Source: Mesotaenium endlicherianum (Eukaryota > Streptophyta > Zygnematophyceae > Zygnematales > Mesotaeniaceae). From it: DNA of 29,363 nt. The position numbers were made by a program, and so were the translations under genes. The notes below the pieces were generated by a model that was given only the letters and a program-made list of their open reading frames with translations, searched no databases and was not told the DNA's origin. Below are positions 11,548 to 22,655 of this stretch, piece by piece; within the stretch, counting starts at the first letter, position 1; every line of letters starts with the position of its first letter. The stretch spans positions 141,385 to 170,747 of the forward strand of contig WELA01004118.1 of NCBI GenBank assembly GCA_009602735.1, written 5' to 3'.

Positions 11548-14500
11548 CTGCTTGCGCGTGCGCCCGGGTGGCAGCCTCTGCCTGCTCCTGGCTCGCGGCC
11601 GGCGCGCCGTAGAGCCACGCCTGGCCGCCTATCGCGTCCATCAGGGGCTTACTGGGGGCCGTCGGATTGCGCCCCCAGGGCATGAGCAGCAGCCTCTGCG
11701 CCGCAAACAGGAGCTCGGGCGCGAGGAGGCGGAAGAGCGCCAGTAGGCGGTACCAGGAGGGCGCAAACTTGTAGCGCTGCCTGCGCGCGGCGGCCGACAC
11801 GATGCCCGCGGCCACCAGCTGCGGCGTGGCAAACGGCAGCGGGCCAAACAGCTCCTGCGCTCGCTCCAAGCAGGATGGACGCAGACGACCGGGCGGCCGG
11901 CAGGAAGGGGGGGCCGGCAGGCAGCGGTGGCAGCGGGCGGCAGCAAGGGGGCGGGGGCAGTCGCAGCGGAAGCATCGGCAAGAGGGCAAGGGGCGGGCAG
12001 CAGCGTGGTTGGCAGGTCAGGGAGAGCAGGCGTGGGTGCACGGACGGATGCACCACATGACAAGGGAGAGGGAATGCAAGCACAAGGTGAGAAAGTGAGC
12101 GTAGAAATGCCACGTGGCCAAAAGAGGACGCTGTGGGGCGGGTGAGGAGGTAGACTGTTGGTAACTGCATGGCAGAACCAGGAAGAAGCAAACACAACGT
12201 CCTTCCCCCCTAGAGAGCGACATGTACCATACAAAAAGGTCACAACACACTATTCCCCCCCCCCNAGGTTTCATCAAAATGTTACCAAGAACAAAGAACA
12301 CGCGCACAGAATGCATGTTAATGATGCTTGCGAGGAGCGGGCGGGCAGGCGGCGCCTCACATCGCGGCGGGCAGAGTCCACCACCATCTCCCCCTCCTCG
12401 CCCAGCATCTTGCCAGCTGTCAGCTCCGAGGTGGTGCCGCCCGGGAAGCCCACGGTGATGCTGACATCGTGCCCCGCTGGCTCGGAGCGCAGCGTGTCAA
12501 AAAACTGCAGCTGCGCCAGCTTGGCCGCCTGCTCCCTCCCCGCCCGCCCGCCCGCCCGCCCGNCCCGCCGTCAGATGAGGAGGCAGGACCTCTCTCCTCC
12601 ACACACGCACAGGGGCCCCTCAAAAGTGACTGCTGTCCTCTCTCTAAATCCTCACTCTAGATTCTCCCCCTCTAGAGCCTCGCTAGGAGTCAGGCAAAAA
12701 GCACGGCACATTCCAGCTAGGTCCTCGTTTTGGCCCACAAGGTAACCGTACATGCATGCAGCCATGCAGCCTCTGGGTGCTGACTCCTGAGGGCAGGCGT
12801 GTCGCACGCGCATGCTGCAAATTTGCAACAGCGTGCGAATGGGTCTGCGTGAACTTTCTGGTACTACGAAAAAGAAAAAGGAAAAGAAAGAGAAAAGAAA
12901 GAGAAAAAGAAAGAGAGAGAAGAGACAAAAAGGAAAACAAAAACCAAAAGGGAAGTGGGGACTGGGGGCGCGCGCACGTTGTACACGGAGAAGCGGGAGA
13001 CAGGAAGGAACGCCGTGTTGGAGCAGGTGACCACAATGCGGCCATGTGTCGCCCTCAGAGTGGGCAGCGCAGCCACTGTGGGGTGCACTGAGCCCCAGAA
13101 GTCGGTGTCCTGCACACATGCACCCCATGGATGTACGCTTACGCATTGTCATGTACCCTATGCACCGACGCACTCATGAGAAGTATGAGGCTGCGCATAT
13201 TCGTGCGTGTGCTTGTGTGTGTGTGCGTCTGTGTTTGCGTAGTGCAGGTGCATGTGCGTGTGCGTGTATATGAGTTTGGGAGAGAGAACGTGCATACACA
13301 GATATGTGATGCTTACGAGACAGAGGTAACATTCAGGCACCAGTCTCTTAGCTGACTGGATAACACAATGCCTGCAGATTTCATGATCCAAGCAGGACAC
13401 ATGGAGCACGCAACACACACGAGATGTGAGCGTGTCAGAAACCTCCCAACGCACAGGTGCTCAAAAAGAAAGGCACATCTTCCCACGCAGCTCGGGTGCC
13501 CACTACATGCGAGTGGTCAGAATTCACTCACATCCTACATGCTCAATGACAGGAAGGGAGCAAGCGCCAGGTGGACGACGCGCTCGTGCCCGTCGCTGGC
13601 ACCGTCCAACCAGTGATCCCCGCTGAAGCCGGAAACGTCTAATTAAGCAGGGCCGCGAGTCGGATATCCGACGCGGGAAAGTTGCAATGCATGCGCATGC
13701 GAGGAGTGCAACACGTGTAGGGGGATCGCGACGCACACATGCGTCCTATGAGGGCGCGCGTGCGCGCGCGCGCGCCCCACCGCCGTGAGGGACAAGCTGT
13801 GTAATGAGACATACCATGATGACACGCAGGCTGGCCGGATCCTTGGCGTCTTCGAACAGATGGTTATGCGCAATGCCGGCGTTGAGCGCCAGCACGTCCA
13901 CTGCTCCCGTCCGTGGCCCCCCGTTCACACCCGTCCCCCTCCGCTCACACGTCCGCCACCCACCCGCGTTGTACACTTATGAATACACATATATACAAAT
14001 TATATATATATGTATATACATGTATATATATGCAAATACATATATGCCTACATATACATATATATGTACATAGATATGCATCCGTACATATATGCGTATA
14101 TGATAATATACATACATATGCATGTAGATGTAGGCACTTCTTCATGAAAATAAGGACACATCCATGCAAGCACATGCATATATGCAAGTTAAAGAAAAAA
14201 GTCTCCATCTACTTCTTCCATGCGATGCATCATTTTGCACGTGCTAAATGAAGATGCACATACACACCTCAGCCAACTCTAATGTAGTAAGATATGTAAT
14301 GTGTAAGATAATGTGTAAGATATGTAATGTTTTATGAATGTCAACTGTGCACATCAATCAAGAGCCCAGAATTTGCGCATAAATGCAGAGAATGCAGAGA
14401 CAAGATGATGATAGCTTTGGGTTTTGAGCGATGCGTCTGAGAGGACGTGGCTGCCGTGCGCGCGTCGAAACTCACATGTGCCAAACTTGTCGATCGTCGA

Positions 14501-15716
14501 TTGCACGAACCGGTGGCACTCGTCGGGCTTTGTGACGTCCGCTTCGATGAACGTGACTCCCAGTGCTCCCAGGGTTTGACACCTGGCCGCCACGGCCTGC
14601 AGCTTGCCAGCTCGGCGCGCCACGAGCGCCAGCTTGGCGCCCCGCTTGGCAAACTCGTACGCCATGTGCTGACATCAAGATGACATCACGATTTTAGACT
14701 CTGCAGATTTAGATTGCGCATGAGCAGAGCAGAGCAGACAGACTCTGCTAGTGTCGGGAGCGCAGCAACACAGCAGCATGCCACAGAGCTCATCTTGACT
14801 GTGTTGCGAAGCGCTGGCAGTTGAGACGCTCTCCCTCTCAGGGAATGCAATCACCCGCACACACTGCTACCTGGGCACACGCAAGCGCACGCGCTTTTGC
14901 ACACACATATATGTGTATGTATATGTATGTGTATTATATGTATGTATATATATCTATATTATGAATATATATCTATGTATATATGTATACATATATGTAA
15001 AAAATACACATTCATAAACTATGGATATAATATAAATGTGTCATTTGTAACCAAAACACATATACACACATTCATCCGTAAGTTCCTATATTGCACACGT
15101 GAGTGATGCACTTACACACACATGCACATATACGCATATGTTTACAAGAACATCTGAGATAACTCAGCGACTCGACAAATATCAGCAGACACAAACACAC
15201 AGACATCGATAAGAACATGTGAACTCAGTCGATGCATCAGCAGCAGGAATTCCTTAGATGTCCGATAACGGCCCATCCAGCAGACACCTTCCGGCCGACC
15301 TTGGGTGCAGAAGCACACGCTAAGACTTGTCAACATCCATGGCACTTAGTCCATGGTACATGAATCTGAGCTGGCGCTGTGCAGGAACTTGAGCTGGCGA
15401 ATGCAGGAATCTGAGCTGGCGGCCATGCAGGAATCTGAGCTGGCGCTATGCACGAGCTGCACGTGCGTGTAAGCCATACCTCGCCAATGCCGGACGATGC
15501 GCCGACGAGAAGCACGACTTTGCCCGTCATGGCCCACATGGCCCTCACGCTCCGCAGGGAGAGAGTCTGATGCGCAAGCTTCAGGAGGATGGTCGACAGC
15601 GTGACAAATGGCAGCAGCACGAGGGTGACAGCTGGCAGGGCCACGTCGAGCAGATGGTTCAGGATCAACGAGCTGGCAGCACCTGGGGCCATCCTGCCGT
15701 TGCTGTTTGCCTGCAT
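11548..15716 (-). CDS. Steroleosin-like hydroxysteroid dehydrogenase, short-chain dehydrogenase/reductase (at least six exons)
   Basis: NAD(P)-dependent dehydrogenase of the plant 11-beta-HSD-like/steroleosin group, which sits on oil bodies or ER through an N-terminal hydrophobic anchor. Exons on the minus strand are 15716-15480, 14668-14476, 13900-13815, 13109-12978, 12528-12361 and 11854 to about 11548. All internal junctions are GT-AG and in phase, giving about 374 residues against roughly 350 for Arabidopsis HSD1. Residues 20-50 form a hydrophobic anchor with two prolines. The Rossmann motif VGASSGIG is at 71-78, LNAG at 149-152, DTDFWGS at 173-179, catalytic Ser202, Tyr215 and Lys219 (the Tyr codon ends exon 4 and Lys opens exon 5), and PGG after strand six. 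Exon 6 carries GPLPFATPQLVAAGIV and a YKFAPSWYRLL tail typical of the family. The first ATG could also follow an acceptor, so an upstream exon is possible. The stop codon is not seen: exon 6 either splices at about 11548 or reads into the gap. Confidence 0.88.
12532..12573. repeat. (CCCG)n tract next to the exon 5 acceptor
   Basis: Five or more tandem CCCG units with one N at 12563. On the minus strand, the coding strand of the dehydrogenase, this reads as (GGGC)n directly upstream of the acceptor ggagcag that opens exon 5 at 12528. Confidence 0.9.
12866..12960. repeat. GA/A-rich low-complexity tract in dehydrogenase intron 4
   Basis: Purine-only stretch on the plus strand built from aaagaaaa and gagaga words. 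On the minus strand it is a long pyrimidine tract just inside intron 4, downstream of exon 4. Reading frames through it are Lys/Arg/Glu or Phe/Leu/Ser repeats only. Confidence 0.9.
13978..14130. repeat. TA/CATA-rich microsatellite in dehydrogenase intron 2
   Basis: Alternating atatac, catata and tgtata words over about 150 bases within the intron between exons 2 and 3 of the minus-strand dehydrogenase gene. A shorter direct repeat (gtaagatatgtaatgt, twice) follows at about 14286-14330. Confidence 0.9.
14896..15010. repeat. TATG/TA-rich microsatellite in dehydrogenase intron 1
   Basis: Run of tatgtatgt and atatat words similar in composition to the tract in intron 2 of the same gene. No coding potential. 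Confidence 0.9.
15360..15446. repeat. Short tandem repeat, unit about 20-25 bases, four copies
   Basis: The core GAATCTGAGCTGGCG, or GAACTTGAGCTGGCG in one copy, recurs four times, usually preceded by gcag. The array ends about 35 bases from the exon 1 donor of the dehydrogenase, inside intron 1. On the minus strand it reads CGCCAGCTCAGATTC. Confidence 0.85.
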
Positions 15717-16717
15717 GCAATCAAGGGGAGGGAGATGATGTAGAGGAACGCATACATGCACACAAAAGTGAGTGAAAAGTGTCGGAACCTTCAACTGTAG
15801 GAGTGCAGGGCCTGGCTGCGCTGGATGTGCTGAAGCTCAATAGAAGTTGCTGCACACATATTTGTTGAAGCTAGGCCACGTAGCTGCTGCCAAACCTGCG
15901 GCCAAACCTGCAGCCATAGCTGCTGCACCTGCTCAACTCGTGAAACTGCTGAGCCTACTTACGGCCTGATAGCTCAATATGCGTGTAGCTGTAGCAGGGG
16001 CTTCCAGTCAAATCTAGTTATTTACACATGATTAGATATGTATGTGACACATGACATATACATATCTAATAAGATTTCTTAGGAGGTGATCTATATATGG
16101 GCAGCGTACAACGCTGGGTACCACCCAAGACTGCATGAGAAATAAGCATGTTCTTATAAAAATGGTTGCGAACTCGTCGCGCGACGGATTGAATTACAAG
16201 TACTTGGAAAACAGAATATGGCTGGAAGGGGCTTCAAGTGGCATTCAAGGGTCGTTCTTAGGGGGTATGTACCTAGGGGGTATATAGGGGTATCTAGTAT
16301 ATAGTAAATAGGGGTATATATTTTATTCGCCTTCACTTATCTGTGAGATTATTATTGTAACAATGAGGGCATAAGAAATAATATATTAGGACGCACAGGA
16401 GCTCACTGTATGATGCTAATATTGACTTGTAGTGCAGCTTCAGGACTGAGTTCTTCTTCTCGACCAGTTCAATTCATTTGAAGGAAGAGGTGAAGAGGCC
16501 CGGCCTGACAAGCCGGCAAGCAATCGATAATTTCGAAACGGTATGGTAAATGAAATAGGTATCCAACTCTTTTCCACCTGACAATTAGCCTCTCCTAAAA
16601 AGATAGGAGTCGGAATGTACTCAATTACTTTGCAGTAATTGCCCGATATAGAGCTGGTGCGTCATACCGTTTACCTCGCTATTCTTCATACCTCAGCGAC
16701 ACTTCTTGCGGGAGCAA
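15717..16717. other. Upstream flank of the dehydrogenase gene
   Basis: No convincing gene. It contains a short repeat of aaacctgcrgcc near 15888-15920, a degenerate taggggktat repeat at about 16258-16324, and a perfect 8-base-stem hairpin (CAATTACT/AGTAATTG with loop TTGC) at 16622-16641. It should include the dehydrogenase promoter, unless upstream exons exist. Confidence 0.5.
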
Positions 16718-16942
16718 TCAATCACTTTCCGAGTGTGCATTCTTGCCCCGGTTGTCTCTTGTTGCATCGACGACTTTGCGAAGCATGCCAAGAGTCCGTT
16801 TGGCGAGTTCTGTGTGGGCAGCGACACACCTGCGGGCCTCTCGATCAAGAGCTAAGCCTTCTTGTTGCATCAATTCCGCGGAGCACCCCGGAAAAACACT
16901 AGCCTTGCCCTTAATTGGTAGAGGTGGACCTGTTGACGCCAT
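16718..16942 (-). CDS. Small hypothetical ORF, 74 aa, weak
   Basis: Not recognised. Starting at ATG 16942, the frame opens MASTGPPLPIKGKASVFPGC and continues with an Ala/Arg/Glu/Leu-rich helical segment to TGA at 16718-16720. The amino-acid mix looks more protein-like than neighbouring ORFs and lacks repeat character. It might be a short gene or one exon of a larger one, but no splice partner was found. Confidence 0.22.
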   Translation of the reverse strand: MASTGPPLPIKGKASVFPGCSAELMQQEGLALDREARRCVAAHTELAKRTLGMLRKVVDATRDNRGKNAHSESD

Positions 16943-18319
16943 GTGGGTATCAGAAACTCTGCAGCTCATATATGTGGGCTATGACATGGTACACAATTTT
17001 GATGCAAATGCTCAGTGCTCACAATTAATTCGCTGGGAGCCACTTCTAGTAGGAGCAACCTCGCCCAGCTCGCCCTCTACGTGCCACGACGCAGACATTC
17101 AAGGAGTCTTGACGTCAAGATCGTTCGCTTCTTCCTGCAGCTGTATCCTGTTTTGCACTGGTCCGTACACGTGAAATCAGGTCTTGGGACAAGAAAGGTC
17201 AACAAATGTTTGGGTCAACAGAAACTCCAGCTCAACAGCAGGTTCTGTCAATTGCCGTCGTTGACGCGGTAGCGACATCGAACCGGCGTGGCAACTCGAC
17301 CTAATCCGCACCTAATCAAGGTGGCACAGCAAATCCAAAGTTCAAGCACGCTCGAATTGTGTCGTGTTCAGACCAGCTTTCGAGCTTGCCACTCCTCGTC
17401 ATGTCTTCCGTGGGGTGCATGCTTCAGTAATGTTCAGTAACTAATTTCGTACATACGTTTTATCGCTTTATATTAGCCCAATCAGCCTGACCTGGCTAAT
17501 GAGTAGGACTGAGCGGGACTACGAAGTAGGACCAGCAAGTAGTACTAGTAGGATGTCGACCAACGTAGGACGAGTTGGAACCGTAACCAAGCAGAACCAC
17601 CCATATTGTATTGGGTGGAGGCTGTAACAACCTGATGTAACCTGATAGAACCAACTCGGGCAGGCCTGAATGGTCCCGACTTCCGACTCCCGAACGGTCC
17701 TGTAACGACTGGAACTCACTCGAATTTACTAGAACTGAACTAGAACATGATTTAAACCGACGGCTGTTGACGGAGCCATCTGGAACCATTACGACACTTC
17801 ACGACACTTTTCGTGTGCTCTCGTGTGCGGCCATTCCTCTGCAGGGCTGGCAGTGGCTGGCAGTACTGGCAAGGTGCAAGTTGCAACTCGGTTGTGTTAG
17901 GCTCTTTTCCATTCCTGCGGTGATGAACAGCAGTGCATACCATACACAGTCTTGCTAATTGTTAAGAGCAATAGGCATTTGAGAGGCTGCGATAGAGCGA
18001 GGGGCCTCGTCATGAAGTAGCAAGAGCGATGTCTACGACCACGTATACTTCTTTGAGCGCGAGTTTTTTGTAAGACGCCTTCTACATTCTCAGCAAATCC
18101 ATGTTTAACAGGACTTCTGGTATTGGGATTATACAGCCACTCGAAGTGGTGATCATCTGTTCTTGAAGAGCCTTCGTATTGGCTACCAACGCTGACCGAA
18201 GGTTTGTAGAAATTGCTTCTGCAGCTAGTGAAAAGAAGCTCCGGACAGAGCTTGCGTTTGGCGGGAGCGCAGGCCGTCTTAAGTGGCAGGTGTATTTTCG
18301 AGGGTGATATTTCCGGGGC
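16943..18319. other. Intergenic region and probable ELF4 promoter/5' UTR
   Basis: No gene seen. A perfect palindrome CTTGACGTCAAG containing the bZIP/CRE core TGACGTCA lies at 17108-17119. From about 17510 to 17760 the sequence is a degenerate series of tagga, aacctga and tagaac words. I did not find a clear evening element near the ELF4 start. Confidence 0.45.
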
Positions 18320-19626
18320 ATGGAAAGCATACCTCAGTCCCAGCCGTTTGACCCCCGTGTATGGCCAGGTTTTGAGAAATTTAACCACGTCCAGGCCATT
18401 CTAGACCACAACAGGTTACTTATCAATGAAATTAACAACAACCACGAGGAGAGGAACCCGGAGGGCCTCATGAGAAACGTGGCGCTGATTAGAGAGTTGA
18501 ATCACAACGTTGCTAAGGTACAGTCCTAGCTCCCTCTGCGTCCAGACATTGCACAACCTTGGAAGATGGGGCAATGCTGCCAGTTTGTTTTGCGTATGCT
18601 TGTGGGGAGAATCATCATAAGTTGTGGGTTAAGGTGTGAAAGCCGAGCGAAGAAGGCTGCCTTTGCAAGCGGATCTTGTAATTTGTCGATTCAAAGTACC
18701 CTCTAGTATCTCCAATTTGTCACAAAACCTAGACTTTACGGGATTACGTCCTACTCCCTGACTTGACTAGGCGGGAATGGAGTGCAGAGAAGGAAAGGTT
18801 GATTTACAATCTGGAATATGCAAGTGTTAAACGCAGAACCATGCCTATTGAATCTCCATGTTGCTCATGCAGCATCTTCATGATACCGATGTAGAAGTTG
18901 TGAGGAACTGGACTGTCTTTTAAACTTCTTGGCTTGATGCAGTGGTGTGCATTGAGCCTGGGCATGTGGTTTTCTCTGCTTGTACATGAATAGGGTTCTC
19001 TTTCTCCCCAGGTAGATATGCTTTTTACGCGTCCCTTGGTGTGGGGGGCCTTTTTGTCCCTAGGTGAGTGGGGTCTTCTTGTCCCCCTAGGTCCTTGGTT
19101 GTTGACTGGTCCTGTCCACTCTTCTGGGACTGGCTGCTTGAGTTGTCCGAAGTGGTCCGCGCCTAGTCATGCGCAAGAAAACAACAAAAAGCCTCTTGAA
19201 TGCCCTTGTAAGCATGTCAGGTCAGACGAAGTCCGGGCGCAGCTCTTATCGGGCTCAAAGGCTTATACATTTTTAGAAGAGAAGAACTCAATTGCTGAAC
19301 CTAACCCAACCAAGACACGCTGATTGTTGTCTTATAATGATGTGATCATGGGAGCCTCTCAAGAAGCCGACAGCTGTCGATTCCTCCCTCTTGCTGATTG
19401 TAGCCCTACCCTAGCTGCTTCAGATGAAGGTAGTCTCGCAGCATGTATCGAGTCCAACAATCTGCCAGTTTGATAAACTGCCAAGTGTCAATAGATAGAC
19501 CGATTTGGTTGATGGGGGACGAGGGTCGCTCTCGCGCGTGTGCAGGTAGTAGACTTGTATGGGGAGATCTCCAAAATCTTTGTCAAGCACTTTGGGAGCA
19601 GCGCCCGGGGCAATGCTCCGGAGTGA
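18320..19626 (+). CDS. ELF4-like: ELF4-family (DUF1313) circadian clock protein, 92 aa, two exons
   Basis: EARLY FLOWERING 4 homologue. In land plants ELF4 is a small helical protein that joins ELF3 and LUX in the nuclear evening complex, repressing clock genes at dusk. Exon 1 (18320-18517) encodes 66 residues including FDPRVWPGFEKFNHVQAILD, then HNRLLINEINNNHEER and LMRNVALIRELNHNVAK. These match the ELF4 signature of WxxF, VQxxLDxNRxLIxxxNxNH and KNVALIxELNxN. Exon 2 (19546-19626) supplies VVDLYGEISKIFVKHF and a short tail ending GNAPE. It matches the family's KVVxxYxDL end, and the phase-0 GT-AG join falls exactly between Lys66 and Val67. Arabidopsis ELF4 is about 111 residues, so this form is compact, with short N- and C-termini. 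Placement within ELF4 versus the ELF4-like paralogues cannot be decided by eye. Confidence 0.9.
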
Positions 19627-19923
19627 TGAAGGTGGCCGCGGCCAGTAAAACAGCAGCTGCAGTAGCAGCTGTGTCGCAGTAATTACGCGGGGGAGAGACT
19701 AATGGGAGCAGAATAGCGCGCGAGGGCTGCAGGGTGGCGGGCTGCAGGGTTGTAAGGCTCCTTCAGATGCTCACGTCGGATTTCGGATGATGCTTGGGAG
19801 TGGTGGCAGCAGTGGCAGCGGATGGTGAGAATGTGTGTGAGAGATCCTCGAGCTCCTCATCCGCCGAGCATCTCACCATCAGTGCACGGGGCGATGTAGG
19901 GAGTGACGGGCCATGGCAGCCCC

Positions 19924-20178
<255 letters not shown>

Positions 20179-20778
20179 AAGAGGTCGGCACCGGAGGATG
20201 TCTGCGAGGTCCTCACATCGTTTGTGTTGCAGATCTTAGCAGCGTTGCGGGCAGGAGCATCTTGGATGCTCTTGGAAACAGCGCAGGAGGGCGCGTGAGC
20301 TCGTGTTTGAGTTCGCTCCGAGCTCGCTTCTCCAGCTCTCCTCCATTCTTGACAGCTGGCGGCGCGCTTGCCGCACCCGTGTGCTTGTCGCTCGTCTTCC
20401 ACCGCCGCATCTCAAATCTTCCAGCCCGCCACGTCCTTACCGCCGATGAGAATCTCCGTCCTTGTAGTAGGAGCGTACCTCGCATGTCTCTCGGACAGGT
20501 CTAAATAACCTCGTTAAGATATATTTCAGAATATTTTGCTAGGATATATGTAGACTAAATTACATCCAGGTCAGCAAGAGCCTCCTTTTTGGGGCCTCCC
20601 TGAGAGGGCTCACGTGCTTTAGGGTTTGGGAGCGAGCTAGAAAGTGAGAAAGTCAGGAAGTCGGAAAAGCTCTTCTCCCTGCCCTGCACGCGAAGAGTGA
20701 GCTAGAGGTACTGAAACCTGTGTGGCATCCTGAGTGATAAGTCAGTGGTCTGATGTCTCCATTCTGAGCCGCGTGCAT

Positions 20779-20963
20779 ATCACATGAGCAGTCACATGTG
20801 CATTGCCGTGTAGTAGGGCCCTCAGCCCTGAGTTAGCAAATGGAGCTATATTGGGAGGAGCGCCGATATGCACCACACATGAGCATCACATGAGCATCCC
20901 ACGTGCATCACCTTATGTAGGGCCCCCGGTTAGCAGCTGTAGCAGGTGGGCTGTATTAGGGAG
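20779..20963 (+). repeat. Imperfect direct repeat, about 80 bases, two copies
   Basis: Copy 1 (about 20779-20860) and copy 2 (about 20886-20963) share the same word order: tcacatgagca, a cacrtgtgcat-like word, tgtagtagggccc, gttagca and a ctrtattrggga end. Copies differ by small indels, which suggests an old tandem duplication. Confidence 0.6.
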
Positions 20964-21976
20964 TCGAGTTGACGTATGCTAGCGTAATAGCGCGAGGGGT
21001 TCCCTGTGCATAAGGGAGGAGTTGAAATATGCAAGGATAGCTCTGTGAGAGGCTTACTTTGTTTGCAGCTGCTCTGGGCTCGACCCCACGTCTGGGCATT
21101 TTTATATGATGTAGCAATAGATGGTATGATGAAGCCAGGAAGATGATGATAGCTCTTGATGGTGGCCTTTGAGAGAATGTATTTGGAATGTCTAAAGGCA
21201 TAGCCTAGGATCAGTTTTGTGAACCATTTTTTAGCAGGGGGGTGCTCTTACCTCTGTGCTTGTGATAAGGTCATCCATAACTGAAGGCCCTAAATGAGGA
21301 GAGAAGGTTTTTCTGCTCATTCTGTTTCCTCTAGCTCTCAGGTGGGGCTCTATAGGAGCTTATGTTTACAACATATAAGTTTATAAAGATACAAGCTAAC
21401 GAATCTACTAACATATAAAACAATGTTGTTATATAGTATGCAGTGTTTTTACATTTATATATAGAGTATGTAATACTTATTTGTTTAGCAAACATAAGTC
21501 ACAATTTATTACAAACTATTTATATATAATAAAATTCAGAGTGTTTTCCGAAAGCTCCATCAAAGTCTCTTTAATAGCTTATTTCTTCTTGGAAGATTTT
21601 TTGGACGAGTCTGACATCAACTATACATGTATGTAATACTAAAAAAATTATTATTGCAACATCGTATATGATCTTTATACGTGCAAGTTATGAAAAGTCC
21701 GATGAAGAGACTCCAAGAAAGACTTGCTTCTATGCGTAAGGAGACTTAGCTGGAACCTGGCTGGAACGTATGTTTTATATCCCCTGCAGAGGTTAGGGCG
21801 TGTATACTCGAGGGAGCTTCAGTACCGGTGTGAACAGGCAATAAGAATACGCGTGGTGAATGAGTGCAGGCCTTCGAGTTCGAAAAGAGTGAGTCTCTAG
21901 ACACGCAGAACGATCGAAGCACAGCTAGCTCTGGCGTCAAGATAAGGGAAGCAGCTCGACTTGCTCCTTCACACCA

Positions 21977-22420
21977 ATGGCGCTAGCCTCCCGTCTCCTG
22001 CACACCTCTGCTTTCGCGTGTGAACCTCTTTCAGCTGAATGCTTCTCTTATTCATGCAAGAGGACGCCTTGCAGCTTCAGGCCCGAGAGGGCATCCTCCT
22101 TCCTGCTTTGCTCATTGAAAAAGTACATACGGATTAGCACAGGACCTGTCTCTAATCAAAATTTATGTGTTTCCTTATACCGTCAACTTCCAAACATTTC
22201 GCCTTGCAGCTCAAATGCAGCAGGAGTTGTTCGAACGACGTCAATTTCATCCCAAAATTCAAATCTGACAGGCAGCCCCTTAGGAAGAAAGCTAGCTAGA
22301 ATTATTACTCGGCGGTCCGTTAATTCAACGGCTTGTGATGAGCCAGGAGAATCTGCAGAGGACGACAATGCGTTCAACAATGCGCCACCTGTCCCCGACT
22401 GGCCCCTCTTGGACCAGCTT
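21977..22420 (+). CDS. 5' exon encoding a probable organelle transit peptide
   Basis: ATG 21977 opens a 148-codon exon ending in phase 0 at a good donor (CTT|gtatgc). The start, MALASRLLHTSAFACEPLSA, and the following Ser/Arg/Ala-rich, acid-poor 120 residues look like a plastid or mitochondrial transit peptide. The exon closes with an acidic patch and PPVPDWPLLDQL. No domain is present in this exon. Phase 0 is compatible with the ARM-repeat exon at 25282, and related plant ARM proteins are thought to be plastid-targeted, so it may be exon 1 of that gene across a 2.86-kb intron. It could equally belong to another gene whose later exons I failed to see. Confidence 0.45.
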
Positions 22421-22587
22421 GTATGCACGCCATCATCACCTTACAATCTATGGCACTTCACATCGGTCGCTTTGTAGCTTCCCGCTCATCACACAGGCAC
22501 CACAAAAGAATGATATTGGGAGGGGGAAGGGGAGGCATGAAGTTGCTGACCAGCATCGACTTGCATATAAATGACTACTCGGCGTGC

Positions 22588-22594
22588 ACACACA

Positions 22595-22627
<33 letters not shown>

Positions 22628-22655
22628 TCACTCACACACACACACACACGCGCAC
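22588..22655. repeat. (CA)n microsatellite
   Basis: About 68 bases of CA repeats with a few cactca and cgcgca interruptions. Confidence 0.95.

Noticed and set aside
10759..11989. Long ORFs on both strands spanning the N gap (245-387 codons)
   Set aside because: Their length comes from Ns. Only the minus-strand part at 11854-11548 is supported by dehydrogenase homology.
15360..15446. CRISPR-like array
   Set aside because: Too few copies with almost no spacers, in a eukaryotic intron; a minisatellite.
16622..16641. Perfect 8-base-stem hairpin as a terminator, MITE end or microRNA
   Set aside because: Too short for a microRNA precursor, no paired terminal repeat or target-site duplication seen, and hairpin terminators do not apply to nuclear genes.
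17500..17790. Degenerate tagga/aacctga words as part of a retroelement
   Set aside because: No LTR pair, primer-binding site or polymerase-type ORF was found.
17897..18388. 163-codon minus-strand ORF opposite ELF4 exon 1
   Set aside because: Antisense shadow of ELF4; no recognisable homology.
19018..19323. Good-looking acceptor ctttctccccag at about 19001-19012 followed by an open frame, as exon 2 of ELF4
   Set aside because: The encoded residues do not match the ELF4 end, whereas the acceptor at 19545 gives VVDLYGEISKIF in phase and a nearby stop.
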